The notes: generated by a model from the sequence alone, not told the origin. Positions 45,170 through 54,223 are shown, counted from the stretch's first letter. The stretch is DNA of 64,000 nucleotides from Streptomyces cellostaticus (GCF_001513965.1 NZ_KQ948040.1:53023-117022), one strand, 5' to 3'. Numbers and translations are program-made.

Positions 45170-45603
45170 GGGCACACCTCCCGTCAGGTGTCGCGGCCAC
45201 CCCTCCTTCCCATCGTGCTGCCGGCCGCAACGGGCCGCATGCCGCCGGGCAGGACTCCTACGGTGACGATGCGGTCCGGACCTTCGAGGGGTGCCGGCAC
45301 GGCCTGTCCTGAGCGCGGCCGCGGTCGCCGGTCCGGGAGTCGTCGCAGTCGCGGAGGGCCGGTGGCACAGCCTCGGGAGCCGGTACGTCACCTCCTGCGG
45401 GCCCGGCGCCCCACGGGAGCGACCGGCCCCACCGGGCCCACCCTCCCCGGCAGACGGGGCTCGGTGGCACGTCTTCGGGAGGTCCTGGTCACCGAACGGC
45501 CGCAGCACGATAACGCCTTGAGCTGTGCACGCCAGGGAGATGGCTTCCGGCCATGCCGACTGATTCGATGGGGTAACGCACATCACCATCTTGGGGGGCG
45601 ACA
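45170..45603. other. Gene-free divergent intergenic region (434 bp)
   Basis: No convincing gene was found. Short frames on both strands lack ribosome sites and family resemblance. The region must hold the divergent promoters of the membrane protein (minus) and the DUF805 gene (plus); the latter has GGGGGG just before its ATG. Confidence 0.5.
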
Positions 45604-45957
45604 ATGCACTGGTACGTGGACGTACTGAAGAAGTACGCGGTGTTCAGCGGCCGCGCGCGGCGGCAGGAATACTGGATGTTCTTCCTGTTCAACGTGATCA
45701 TCAGCATCGTGCTGGCGATCATCGACGGTGCCATGGGATCGAGCATCCTGGGCATCATCTACAGCCTCGCCACCCTGCTGCCCGGCCTCGGCGTCGCCGT
45801 CCGCCGCCTGCACGACACGGACCGGTCCGGCTGGTGGATCCTCATCGCGCTGATCCCCCTGGTCGGCGCGATCATCCTCATCGTCTTCCTCGCCACCGAG
45901 GGCAAGGCGGAGCCGAACCAGCACGGCCCCAACCCGAAGTACGCGCCGGCCGCCTGA
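45604..45957 (+). CDS. DUF805 family membrane protein
   Basis: 117 residues with the DUF805 signature: an N-terminal YAVFSGRARRQEYWMFFLFN, then three to four membrane helices with VRRLHDTDRSGWW between them. Ribosome site GGGGGG precedes ATG 45604. Function of the family is unknown. It ends in a strong terminator. Confidence 0.92.
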   Translation: MHWYVDVLKKYAVFSGRARRQEYWMFFLFNVIISIVLAIIDGAMGSSILGIIYSLATLLPGLGVAVRRLHDTDRSGWWILIALIPLVGAIILIVFLATEGKAEPNQHGPNPKYAPAA

Positions 45958-45971
45958 GCCCGCGACGCACC

Positions 45972-46005
45972 GAAAGGCCCGCCGGAGTTCTCCGGCGGGC
46001 CTTTC
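45972..46005 (+). terminator. Terminator of the DUF805 gene
   Basis: Perfect 16-bp arms GAAAGGCCCGCCGGAG (45972-45987) and complement (45990-46005), 14 nt after the stop. Confidence 0.85.
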
Positions 46006-46127
46006 GCCGCTCCATCCCCGGTTCGGCTAGGGTCACTTCGTCAGATTCCCCGCATATATCCCCATCCCCATATACATCCTGAACAGCCATCAGGGAGGGC
46101 ACAACGGCGGAGTACAGTCACCGGCGC

Positions 46128-47045
46128 ATGGTCAGAACGCTGACGTTCTGGCTGCGTCCCGCCTTCGCGCTGCGGGTCCTCAACCGCTTCCAGCGAGTCG
46201 CAGGTTTCGACCGCTCGATGGCTCTGGCCTCCAGTGCCCTGACCGCACTGGTCCCGGTCGCGATCCTGGGCAGCACCCTGCTGGGCAGCCTCACCTCCTA
46301 CGACGCCGCACAGCGGATCATCAAGCGGTACGGCCTCACCGGGGCGGGCGCCGAAGCGGTGAACGCCCTCTTCTCGCCTGCCGAGGGCGGCAGCACCAGC
46401 GTGAGCGTGTTCGGCGTGCTCTTCCTGGCGATCTCGGCCCTGAGCTTCACACGGGTCCTGCAGCGCATGTTCGAACAGACCTGGGAACTCAAGCCCCTCA
46501 GCGTGCGCAACACCCGCAACGGCCTGTGGTGGCTGCTGTCCGCCGGCGGCTACGCGCTGGTCACCGCGTGGCTGAGCGCCCTCCTCGGCGCCGGCCCGAC
46601 CGGCCTTGCGGCCGCGGTCTGCGAGGTACCGGTGAGCGCCGTCTTCCTGATCTGGAGCGGCCACGTCCTGTCCGCCAGAAGGGTCGCCTGGCGGGACCTG
46701 GTCCCCTTCGGCGTCACTGCGGCCGTCGCGATGGCGGTCTACTCCGTGGGCACGACCGTCTACCTGCCGCATCTGTTCAACTCCTCCGCCCAGCGGTACG
46801 GGGTGGTCGGCGCGGTCTTCGCGATGATCTCGGCGCTCTTCGGTGCCATGCTCGTCGTCGTCGGGTCGGCCGCGCTGGGGCGCGAGGTGCAGGACGAGCT
46901 GTCCCGCATCGCCGAGGGACAGCGCACCCCGGACGACGAGGTCCGCCGTCAGTGGGACAGCGTGGTCGACCAGACCCGCTCGCGCTGGCGCACCGTACGG
47001 CAGCAGGTGTCCCGCCACCGTCCCGAGAACCCGCACGACCGCTGA
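46128..47045 (+). CDS. YihY/BrkB-type membrane protein
   Basis: 305 residues with about six membrane helices and the YihY/virulence factor BrkB look: 'ASSALTALVPVAILGSTLL' near the N-terminus, 'FGVLFLAISALSFTRVLQRMFEQTWEL', and 'YGVVGAVFAMISALFGAMLVVVG' near the end, followed by a charged cytoplasmic tail. Often mis-named RNase BN. Transport or envelope role unknown. Confidence 0.8.
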   Translation: MVRTLTFWLRPAFALRVLNRFQRVAGFDRSMALASSALTALVPVAILGSTLLGSLTSYDAAQRIIKRYGLTGAGAEAVNALFSPAEGGSTSVSVFGVLFLAISALSFTRVLQRMFEQTWELKPLSVRNTRNGLWWLLSAGGYALVTAWLSALLGAGPTGLAAAVCEVPVSAVFLIWSGHVLSARRVAWRDLVPFGVTAAVAMAVYSVGTTVYLPHLFNSSAQRYGVVGAVFAMISALFGAMLVVVGSAALGREVQDELSRIAEGQRTPDDEVRRQWDSVVDQTRSRWRTVRQQVSRHRPENPHDR

Positions 47046-47226
47046 GCAGGGCCTGGGCCTGCGCCGCCCCCGCCGTCGTAGCAAGGTGCGAGCGCCCGCC
47101 GCAGCTCACCCGGAGCAGGCGAGGCGCCCCGCGGTCCGGCGGCGCAGCCTGGATGCTCCGGAACCCGCCGCCGGGGGCCGGTCCGGCGGCCGGCCCGACA
47201 ACCTCCCGAGGGCCCCTGGAGCGAGG

Positions 47227-47745
47227 ATGCCGAAACACACCGGAACACAGGCACGCGCGCGCCGAGCGGAGCGCCGGGCCCACGCGGACTACACCGGGGG
47301 CCTCTACGGCTCGCTCCTCGCCGCCTCCGTCGTGATCGGAGCCGGTGCGCTCGGCCCCTTCCCCCGGCTGGAACTGGCGCTCCTGCTGCTGGCGACCGGG
47401 GTGATCTTCTGGCTGGCGCACGTCCACGCCCAGCTGTTCGGCGCCCGCATGGCGCAGCGCGCCCTGAACCGTGCGGTCGTCGTGGAGGTGTGCCGTGAGG
47501 AGTGGCCGATCGTGCAGGCCGCCGTTCCGCCCACGGTGGCGGTGCTCGTCAGCCCCCTGCTGGGCCTCGACCTCGTGGGCGCGGCCTGGCTCGCCCTCGC
47601 CGTCGCCCTGGTCGGCCAGGTGGGCTGGTCGACGGCTGCCGCGTTGCGCTCGGGCGCCACCCGGGGCCAGGTGATGCTCACCGATGCGGTCAACCTCGTA
47701 CTCGGACTGCTGATCGTCGCCCTGAAACTGGCCCTGAAGCACTGA
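47227..47745 (+). CDS. Integral membrane protein (172 aa), unknown function
   Basis: ATG 47227 follows GGAGCGAGG. After a basic N-terminus (ARARRAERRAHADY) come four hydrophobic segments (LAASVVIGAGALGPF, LALLLLATGVIFWLAHV, VAVLVSPLLGLDLVGAAWLALAVALVG, LVLGLLIVALKLAL). No family recognised. The 287-bp gap after it (47746-48032) shows no gene. Confidence 0.7.
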   Translation: MPKHTGTQARARRAERRAHADYTGGLYGSLLAASVVIGAGALGPFPRLELALLLLATGVIFWLAHVHAQLFGARMAQRALNRAVVVEVCREEWPIVQAAVPPTVAVLVSPLLGLDLVGAAWLALAVALVGQVGWSTAAALRSGATRGQVMLTDAVNLVLGLLIVALKLALKH

Positions 47746-48032
47746 CGTCGCGAGATCATCCAGCGGTCCGATGCCACCCCCGATGTCACCCACTCCGGGT
47801 GAAGCCACGGGCGGTCGCTTCGGCGAGCGTTTTACGGGCACACGTCCGGCACACCCCGCCCCCGCGGTGTGACGGAGGGAGTCCGCCGTCACCGGCACCA
47901 TCCGCGTCTTCGGCCTCGGCACGGCGCCTGTGCCGCGGCGATGATCACCTTGGCGGTCTTCGGGCTCCTGGACTCGCCGCAGGCGCCCCATCGGGCACTC
48001 CCACCGCAACCACCCCTAGCGAGTTGACAGCC

Positions 48033-48509
48033 ATGAGCGAACACAGTGAATACCTGGACGAGATGGGGCCCGTCGACTACCTGGTCGTGGAGTTCCCGGG
48101 CCACCGTCTGACGGGCGAGGGTCTCCCCCTGCTCCTGGACCTGGTCGAGCGCGGCATCATCCGGGTCCTCGACCTCCTGTTCGTACGCAAGGACAGCGAC
48201 GGCACGATCATCGCGCTGGACCTGGGCGACCTCGAAGGAGACATCGACCTGACCGTGTTCGAGGGCGCCTCCTCCGGGCTGCTGGACCAGTCCGACATCG
48301 ACGACGCCGGTACGGCACTGGAGCCCGGGAACTCCGCCGCGATCATCGTGTACGAGAACCTCTGGGCGGCGCCCCTGGCCGTCGCCCTCCGACGCGGCGG
48401 CGCCCAGCTCGTAGCGGCCGGACGCATCCCGGTGCAGGCGCTGCTCGCGTCCCTGGAGGCCGCCGAGTCCCACAATGCCGAGCCCGCCTCGGCGTCACCT
48501 CGGAGGTGA
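48033..48509 (+). CDS. DUF6325/DUF1269-like protein
   Basis: This 158-residue soluble protein starts MSEHSEYLDEMGPVDYLVVEFPG. It contains 'LLDLVERGIIRVLDLLFVRKDSDGTI' and 'AAIIVYENLWAAPLAVALRRGGAQLVA', the pattern of actinobacterial DUF6325 proteins, which usually neighbour SHOCT-domain proteins as here. The next ATG follows 3 nt after its stop, with the ribosome site GGAGGTGA inside this gene's last codons. Confidence 0.85.
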   Translation: MSEHSEYLDEMGPVDYLVVEFPGHRLTGEGLPLLLDLVERGIIRVLDLLFVRKDSDGTIIALDLGDLEGDIDLTVFEGASSGLLDQSDIDDAGTALEPGNSAAIIVYENLWAAPLAVALRRGGAQLVAAGRIPVQALLASLEAAESHNAEPASASPRR

Positions 48510-48512
48510 GCC

Positions 48513-48818
48513 ATGCCCGGACTGCTGCGCGGTATCGCCCGCACCGCGGTCGTCGCGGGAACCGCAACGGCCGTGTCCAACCGCGTCTCACGCCGCCAGG
48601 CCGGCCGCTGGGCCGCCCAGGCCGAACAACAGGCTCCACCGCCACCCGAGCCCGCACCCGCACCCGCACCCGCACCCGCACCCGCACCCGCACCACCGTC
48701 CACCGGCGACGACATGACCACCAAGATCAACCAGTTGAAGGAGCTGAGCGAACTGCGCGCGCAGGACGTCCTGACAGAGGAGGAGTTCGCAGCCCAGAAG
48801 CGCACGATCCTGGGCTGA
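48513..48818 (+). CDS. SHOCT-domain protein with Pro-Ala linker
   Basis: 101 residues: a basic N-terminal segment (MPGLLRGIARTAVVAG), a Pro-Ala dipeptide linker, and a C-terminal SHOCT motif (INQLKELSELRAQDVLTEEEFAAQKRTIL). SHOCT is a short oligomerisation module. Coupled to the DUF6325-like gene. Confidence 0.88.
   Translation: MPGLLRGIARTAVVAGTATAVSNRVSRRQAGRWAAQAEQQAPPPPEPAPAPAPAPAPAPAPPSTGDDMTTKINQLKELSELRAQDVLTEEEFAAQKRTILG
48651..48693 (+). repeat. Hexanucleotide tandem repeat (GCACCC) in the SHOCT gene
   Basis: About seven copies of gcaccc encode the (PA)n linker. Repeat number could vary between strains without breaking the frame. Confidence 0.85.
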
Positions 48819-48884
48819 CCCGACCACGGCCCCTCCACCGCCGACGCAACCAGGTGGAGGGCCGCTCTGCCGACCGGACGGCCC

Positions 48885-49292
48885 TCAGATGGAACCGACA
48901 ACCTTGCGCGGAGTGACGCGGACCACGACTCGTTCCGCATCGTCCTTCGCCGCCGGGTTGAAGTCCGCGTACTCCTTGCCCGTGTACTTGCGGGACAGCT
49001 CATCGATCAGCCGCTGCCCGCCCTCGGTGGTGAGCGTGGCCGTGCCCCGGATCTCGGCGTAGGTGTACGGCGCGTCCGGCGGGTTGATCATGACGGACAC
49101 GCGGGGGTCCCGTCGGAGATTCCTTTCCTTGCGACGGCCGACGGTCGTGGAGATCAGCAGGTCGTCACCGTCATGCGTGACCCAGGTGATCGACTGCTGG
49201 AGACTGCCGTCGGGCTGGATGGTGGCCAGGCACACGAAGAGCGCATTGTCGTCGATGAGAGCCTTGAGGTCATCCGAAAGTCGAGCCGGCAC
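48885..49292 (-). CDS. PPOX-class F420-dependent oxidoreductase-like protein
   Basis: 135 residues, a split-barrel flavin/F420-binding fold: 'DDNALFVCLATIQPDGSLQQSITWVTHDGDDLLISTT', 'RRKERNLRRDPRVSVMINPPDAPYTYAEIRGTATLT', and a C-terminal 'VVVRVTPRKVVGSI'. This is the usual TIGR03618-type length. Such proteins reduce or sequester F420/FMN substrates; the substrate is unknown. Confidence 0.9.
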   Translation of the reverse strand: MPARLSDDLKALIDDNALFVCLATIQPDGSLQQSITWVTHDGDDLLISTTVGRRKERNLRRDPRVSVMINPPDAPYTYAEIRGTATLTTEGGQRLIDELSRKYTGKEYADFNPAAKDDAERVVVRVTPRKVVGSI

Positions 49293-49488
49293 AGTGCGGG
49301 TCCTTTCCTTGGCTGCCCCCCTCCGGAAACGGCCTGATCAGCGTAGAAGGATCACCTCAACACCCTCGGCCCAACGCGCCCACCTCACCGCCCTTGCTTG
49401 CATGCCTTGGGTGCTCGTTGCTTGGGGCAGACGGGGGATATGCCTGCGGCAGCGGTGCCCTCCGATCATTCCGATCGTTACAGCGAGC

Positions 49489-49725
49489 ATGCGAAAGATC
49501 ATCATCACTGCCGCGCTGGCTCTCGCCACCGCGGCCATGGCCGCTCCCGCGAACGCCGACAACGCCAACTGGGGCGGTGGCGTCACCGGCGGGAACAACT
49601 GGACCTTCTCGCCGGCACCCGCCTGTCTCTCGGGAGCCATCGGGGTACCCATCCTGAGTGGCTACCTCCCCGTCCCCACCAACAAGTGCGGAAACGGCAA
49701 CGTGATCGACCACTTCGGCTTCTAG
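49489..49725 (+). CDS. Small secreted protein (78 aa)
   Basis: ATG 49489 (MRKIIITAALALATAAMAAPANA) is a textbook Sec signal peptide with cleavage after ANA. The mature part, about 55 residues, is Gly/Asn/Trp-rich (DNANWGGGVTGGNNWTF) and has two cysteines (PACLSG and NKCGNG) that could form a disulfide. It is not a chaplin or rodlin that I recognise. Confidence 0.65.
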   Translation: MRKIIITAALALATAAMAAPANADNANWGGGVTGGNNWTFSPAPACLSGAIGVPILSGYLPVPTNKCGNGNVIDHFGF

Positions 49726-49843
49726 GCCGAACGGTCTCCCCTCACCGCACCTCTCCCCCCCAGCTCCCATCCCGTACGCGGGCGCCATGGACCCCGTCTG
49801 CTCGGCTCTGCCTGGGCCGATGGCGTGCGGGATAGGAGCACTA

Positions 49844-49879
49844 TTGAGCCCCCTCCTCCCCCCAGGAGAGGGGGCTCAA
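49844..49879 (+). terminator. Terminator after the small secreted protein gene
   Basis: 12-bp perfect arms TTGAGCCCCCTC (49844-49855) and complement (49868-49879). The rest of the 302-bp gap 49726-50027 shows no gene. The arms closely match the hairpin at 53973-54004. Confidence 0.7.
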
Positions 49880-50027
49880 AGGCCAGGCGGTCACGCACAA
49901 GCCTGGAACGGGGCCTCAGAGCCGATCCATCCTGCTGCCTCGCCGGCCTGCGACCGATGAGTTCCGGAGCCCGGTGGGGTCTACCCCTGCACAAGCGAAA
50001 GCTGCGCACGAGCTCTGTGAGGGGATC

Positions 50028-50723
50028 ATGACCACCCACGCACTACCACCCGTCGTCGACGCCGCGACCTGGGAGCGCCGGCTCGAGGCACTGCGTGCCC
50101 GGGAGAAGGCCGCGACACGGGAGCTTGACGCCATCGCCGCCGAGCGTCGTCGCCTGCCGATGGTCGAGATGCCCGACTACACCCTCGAGGGCGAGGACGG
50201 CCCCGTTCGGCTGGCGGACGTCTTCGAAGGCAAGAGGCAGCTGATCGTCTACAACCACATGTGGTTCGCCGGCAAGGAATGGCAGTGCCCGGGCTGCACG
50301 GGTTTCACCTCGCAGTACACCCGCCTGGAGTTCCTGGACAACTACGATGCGCGATTCGTCATCGTCACCCAGGGGCCGATCAAAGAGGCACTCGCCTACA
50401 AGCAGCGGGTCGGCAACCGGATGACGTGGTACTCGACTGCCAACAGCTCGTTCGGGGCCGACGTCGGCGCACCGCCCGACGGAGGATTCGCGGTCAACGT
50501 GTTCCTGCGCGACGGCGACACCGTCTACCGCACCTGGCACACCAACGGCCGGGGCACCGAGCAGCTCAGTCACACCTTCGCGCTGATCGACCTCCTGCCG
50601 TACGGACGGCAGGAGGAATGGCAGGACTCGCCCGAGGGCTGGCCCCAGTCGCCCACCTACAGCCGGTGGGCGACGTCCGAGGACATCGCTGCGCTCTATG
50701 GCTCGGGCTCCGGCGGCGGCTGA
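50028..50723 (+). CDS. DUF899 family thioredoxin-like protein
   Basis: This 231-residue protein starts at ATG 50028. The DUF899 pattern is clear: 'MPDYTLEGEDGPVRLADVFEGKRQLIVYNHMWF' and 'CPGCTGFTSQY' with a C-x-x-C near the position of thioredoxin's active site, then 'RFVIVTQGP' and 'VFLRDGDTVYRTWHTNGRG'. Predicted cytosolic thioredoxin-fold protein; substrate unknown. Confidence 0.88.
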   Translation: MTTHALPPVVDAATWERRLEALRAREKAATRELDAIAAERRRLPMVEMPDYTLEGEDGPVRLADVFEGKRQLIVYNHMWFAGKEWQCPGCTGFTSQYTRLEFLDNYDARFVIVTQGPIKEALAYKQRVGNRMTWYSTANSSFGADVGAPPDGGFAVNVFLRDGDTVYRTWHTNGRGTEQLSHTFALIDLLPYGRQEEWQDSPEGWPQSPTYSRWATSEDIAALYGSGSGGG

Positions 50724-50913
50724 ACCGATCACGGCCGATGAGCGGGGGGGGACTCGGTGATGCTGCCGGTGCGCGGCAAGTAGGTGCCGCGCTTGTACGG
50801 GTCCGGCACAGCCGAACTCTGTCCGGCGCTGTGGGCTCTTGTGGCTGATCCGGCACACCGGGCCCCCGCGTCGGCCGTGAAAATCGCGTGCGGTTGTCAG
50901 AGCACGGTGACAG

Positions 50914-51723
50914 ATGATCACTGTGGAAAAGTCTCTGGAGTTCCCCGTTCTGCTGCAGCTGATCGACGAGCGGTCGATCGCGTTCCGGGCCGCGGTCGCC
51001 GCCGCGCCCAGCCTCGACGTGCAGGTGCCGACCTGCCCCGAGTGGACGCTGTTCGACCTGGCGCAGCACCTGGGCGAAGGGCGCCGCGCCTGGGCCGCCA
51101 CCATCGCCGCAGGGCCTGACGCCACGGCCAAGTCCGCACCGCAGGGCGACCCGGCCGCACCTCGGGAGCGCGAGGCCCTGCTGGCCTGGCCGGCCGCATC
51201 GACGCAGCAGCTACTGGACGCATTGCGGGAGGCCGGCCCGGATCGCGGTTGCTGGACGTGGTGGGGCAAGTCGCAGTCGCCGCAGACCTGCGGTGCCGTC
51301 GCCCGGCACCAGCTCCACGAGGTCGCGATACACACCTACGACGCCCAGCTCACCCTGGGCGCCCCGCAGCCGTTGCCGGACGAGGTGGCACTCGACGGTG
51401 TCGAGGAGTTCCTGTCCACCCTCTGCACCACGACGGTCGCCTGGCCGCACGAGCCCGCTGCCGTCGATTACCACGCCACCGAGGGCCGCTCCTGGCGCAA
51501 CTGGCTCTCCGACGACGGTGCACGGGCCGCCCGCCTGCCCGCACCCGGCACCCTGCCCGCCATTGCCGCCGACGAGGACCCGGACGCGGCCGACGCCTCC
51601 GCCCGAGGCACGGCCAATGAGCTGGTCCTCGCCTTCTACGGCCGTATTCCGCTGGACTCCCTGAAGCTCGACGGCAACCGACGTCTCTTCGACCAGCTCG
51701 TGGCCTGGGACCCAGAGCAGTAG
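50914..51723 (+). CDS. Maleylpyruvate isomerase family mycothiol-dependent protein
   Basis: This 269-residue protein has the DinB-like N-terminal helical bundle (MDMPI_N): 'LIDERSIAFRAAVAAAP', 'VPTCPEWTLFDLAQHLGEGRRAWA' and 'RHQLHEVAIHTYDAQL' carry His/Glu metal ligands. The C-terminal part is MDMPI_C-like (GTANELVLAFYGRIPLDSLKLDG). These proteins use the actinobacterial thiol mycothiol; the actual substrate is not known here. Confidence 0.88.
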   Translation: MITVEKSLEFPVLLQLIDERSIAFRAAVAAAPSLDVQVPTCPEWTLFDLAQHLGEGRRAWAATIAAGPDATAKSAPQGDPAAPREREALLAWPAASTQQLLDALREAGPDRGCWTWWGKSQSPQTCGAVARHQLHEVAIHTYDAQLTLGAPQPLPDEVALDGVEEFLSTLCTTTVAWPHEPAAVDYHATEGRSWRNWLSDDGARAARLPAPGTLPAIAADEDPDAADASARGTANELVLAFYGRIPLDSLKLDGNRRLFDQLVAWDPEQ

Positions 51724-51737
51724 GACGCGACGACACG

Positions 51738-53795
51738 CTACTCGACCTCGATGCCGTGATCTCGAACGAGTTCCTCCAATCCGCCCGTGTAGCCCTTTCC
51801 TCCGAGCACGAAATCCCAGTCGCCGTTGGATCTGCGGCGGAAGGATCCGAGAACCAGGGCAGTCTCCCGGGGACGGCCGTCGGAGACTTCAAGCCGGCCG
51901 AGCTCGACCATCGCGGGGTTCAGCAGTCGGATACAGGCGTCAGTGAATCCAGACAGGTCAGCGTCCGGGTTGACCTCTGGGTCAATGGCAGCCACCAGCA
52001 CAAAGCGGTCTGCGCTGTCCGGGAGCGCGTCGAATGAGACACGGATGGCCGCTTTGTCCGGTGGCGTCGCCGGGACCGCTCGTACCGAACCGTCCGGAGT
52101 TCGAGGGTTGTTGAAGAAGACGAGGTGGTCGTCGCTGAGGACCTGATTGCCGGTGCAGACAAGCGCGCACACGTCCAGAGCGACGCTGCCGGACCAGGAC
52201 ATGCCCAACACGTTGTAGTCGTCAGAACGAGTTGTGGGACTGGACGGTGCAGGCTGTGCCGGGGTTGTCCGTCCCCGCTCCCCCAAGCATCCACGAAGCC
52301 CGTGGCGGTGCAGAAGATCGACCAGTTCGCTGCCCGATATGAGTTCCAGGGGCTTGCCGTTGGCGAAGGTGCGGGAGCCGGGGCCGAACCCCGACGTCGT
52401 CACCAGGACACCCTTGTTTGCACCCCTGTCCTGCACCGTGCCGTACAGGTCGCGTACTGCTGTGGGTGGCACGGTGTTGCGGTAGCGCTTCACCTGTACG
52501 ACGATCTTGCCCCCTCGGATCGGTGTCGGGTCCAGGGCATCGACGTCCACGCCACCGTCATTCGAGCGCTGGGTCGTCACAGCCTGCATCCCCATGGCCC
52601 GGAACAGGTCGGCGACAAGGGACTCGAATGCGATCGGGTCCATCTCATAGAGATCCGGCTCTTCATCGCCGCCACGCGTGGCCACCCGGTTTGCGACGTC
52701 CTGCGGCCGCCGACTCGGCCGCACGGAGACGAGCTGATCGGGACGCGATGAAAGCTGCCCTCTCAGCGCCTCGGTCAGGCAGCTGACCGCATCCACCTGT
52801 TCCAGATGCAACTCGGTGAACACAGCCCGCGGGGCCATGACCGTCGCCAGAACGATCTGCGCCTGCCTCCCCGTCGCCGGATCATGGTCGTCCACGAATC
52901 CGTTCAGCGCCACGGACTCAAGTGCCGCCGACTCATCGGCCGCGAAGAGCTGGTGCAACACCAGCAGCATGCATTGCGCCAGGGCCTCCCGATACAGCGC
53001 CCGACGCTGCCCCACGGGACGCGGCGTTTCCTTGTCCTGATCGAGCGTGGGCATGTACCGCACCGACTTCGCCTCGGGGACAACCCTGTACCCGGGCAGT
53101 TCCCAGTCCAGCACCAGCTGCCGGGCCGCCGAGTCGTAAGCCGCCGAGACCTGCCGAGGAAATCCTTCGGGCCACGCTGTCGACGCATAGAGGGCCGCCG
53201 AGAAGTACTCGACCACGGAGTCAGGATCGCCCTGTCTCACCCCCTCGGTCACCTCGGTGATGCCGGCGTTGTGCCGACGCACCTCCGACCGCTGGGCCTC
53301 TGCCCTCTGTTCATACTCGCGCTGATAAGCCGCCAGCTGCTGCCGCCGCTGGGCCTCGGCAGTCTGTGCGGCATGCCAGTCCCGTTCGAAGCGGGCCTGA
53401 GCCTCGGCCTGTGCCTGCGCGCGCCGATTCGCCGTCCAGCCACCCTGCGCCTGGTACTGGTTCTGATCCGGCATGGGCACAGGCCACGCGAGTGGTCCCG
53501 GATCAAACGGGGGTATCTCCTCGGTCCGCATCAGCGCAGCTGCCCTGAAGGCAGAAGCCCGGCATCCCGCAGACAGCAGGGCCTGCAAGGTGGCGACCTG
53601 AGCCTCGAGTTCCTCCGTACGCCGCCGCGCTTCCGCCTGCCGGTACTCCCGGTGGCTTTGGGCCACATGTCGTTGGTAGGCCCGCGCTTGCCGCTCCTGC
53701 TCCCTACGTTGCCTGGCCTCGGCTTCCCTCGCGCGCTGTTGCTGACGCTGTACCTCAGCCCAGACCCCGACCAAACCAGTAGAGCGACGACTCAT
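51738..53795 (-). CDS. Coiled-coil / Mrr-type endonuclease / TerD fusion protein
   Basis: 685 residues in three parts. Residues 10-190 are Gln/Arg/Glu/Ala-rich coiled coil. Residues about 381-500 are an Mrr-like PD-(D/E)xK nuclease: 'MDPIAFESLVADLFRAMG', SNDGGVDVDA (D417 as catalytic Asp) and IVVQVKRYRN (Q434-x-K436). Residues 521-685 are a TerD domain (FFNNPRTPDGS, LVAAIDPEVNP, LGRLEVSDGRPRETALVLGSFRR and a final GLEELVRDHGIEVE). TerD proteins bind calcium and act in tellurite and phage stress; the Mrr domain cleaves (often modified) DNA. The middle (190-380) is unassigned. It stands alone, convergent with the isomerase-like gene and next to a mobile element. A DNA-damage or defence effector is the natural guess. 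Confidence 0.88.
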   Translation of the reverse strand: MSRRSTGLVGVWAEVQRQQQRAREAEARQRREQERQARAYQRHVAQSHREYRQAEARRRTEELEAQVATLQALLSAGCRASAFRAAALMRTEEIPPFDPGPLAWPVPMPDQNQYQAQGGWTANRRAQAQAEAQARFERDWHAAQTAEAQRRQQLAAYQREYEQRAEAQRSEVRRHNAGITEVTEGVRQGDPDSVVEYFSAALYASTAWPEGFPRQVSAAYDSAARQLVLDWELPGYRVVPEAKSVRYMPTLDQDKETPRPVGQRRALYREALAQCMLLVLHQLFAADESAALESVALNGFVDDHDPATGRQAQIVLATVMAPRAVFTELHLEQVDAVSCLTEALRGQLSSRPDQLVSVRPSRRPQDVANRVATRGGDEEPDLYEMDPIAFESLVADLFRAMGMQAVTTQRSNDGGVDVDALDPTPIRGGKIVVQVKRYRNTVPPTAVRDLYGTVQDRGANKGVLVTTSGFGPGSRTFANGKPLELISGSELVDLLHRHGLRGCLGERGRTTPAQPAPSSPTTRSDDYNVLGMSWSGSVALDVCALVCTGNQVLSDDHLVFFNNPRTPDGSVRAVPATPPDKAAIRVSFDALPDSADRFVLVAAIDPEVNPDADLSGFTDACIRLLNPAMVELGRLEVSDGRPRETALVLGSFRRRSNGDWDFVLGGKGYTGGLEELVRDHGIEVE

Positions 53796-53972
53796 GCCCT
53801 AGATAGCCCTCCCCAGGAAGTCGGCACCGCCGACCGAACTCTGGCTGTCCCCACAACCAGCAGTAACGAATCGACTTTATCCAGCAATCGCCGCGCCGCA
53901 TATCAACTTGCCAAAGGCAACCTGAAGGCCCCCGTCCCGCAGGTGACGAAGCCCCGGCTGCACTGAACGCCA

Positions 53973-54004
53973 TGAGCCCCCTCTCCCGATCGAGAGGGGG
54001 CTCA
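53973..54004. terminator. Hairpin between the Mrr-TerD gene and the serine recombinase
   Basis: 13-bp perfect arms TGAGCCCCCTCTC (53973-53985) and complement (53992-54004), 6-nt loop. It lies in the 428-bp gap 53796-54223 and resembles the hairpin at 49844-49879. With no obvious upstream gene end, it could terminate a transcript from either side or mark an element boundary. Confidence 0.5.
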
Positions 54005-54076
54005 ACTGTCAGCCGGCGCTTCAGCCGACACGGCGGTTACCTCGTCCTCGCCGCGCCCGCCGGCGCCTCGCCCACC

Positions 54077-54178
54077 TCAGTGCGCGTGACCACTCGAAGC
54101 CGGCGCCGGCGCAGCGTTCTTGACCGTCAGAGGCAGCAGCTTCTTGCCCGTCGGGCCGATTTGGATGTGGGTGTCCAT
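54077..54178 (-). CDS. Possible 33-residue ORF upstream of the recombinase
   Basis: ATG 54178 to TGA 54077 reads MDTHIQIGPTGKKLLPLTVK and 13 further residues, with mostly G/C third bases as in real genes. The ribosome site is weak. It may be a small gene or the stub of a gene cut by integration of the adjacent element. Confidence 0.3.
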   Translation of the reverse strand: MDTHIQIGPTGKKLLPLTVKNAAPAPASSGHAH

Positions 54179-54223
54179 CTGCGGCCATATACCAACAGAG
54201 CCACATCCAGTACCGTGCAGGTC

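Noticed and set aside
46128..47045. Ribonuclease BN
   Set aside because: Old misnomer for YihY-type membrane proteins; the sequence has membrane helices and no nuclease motif.
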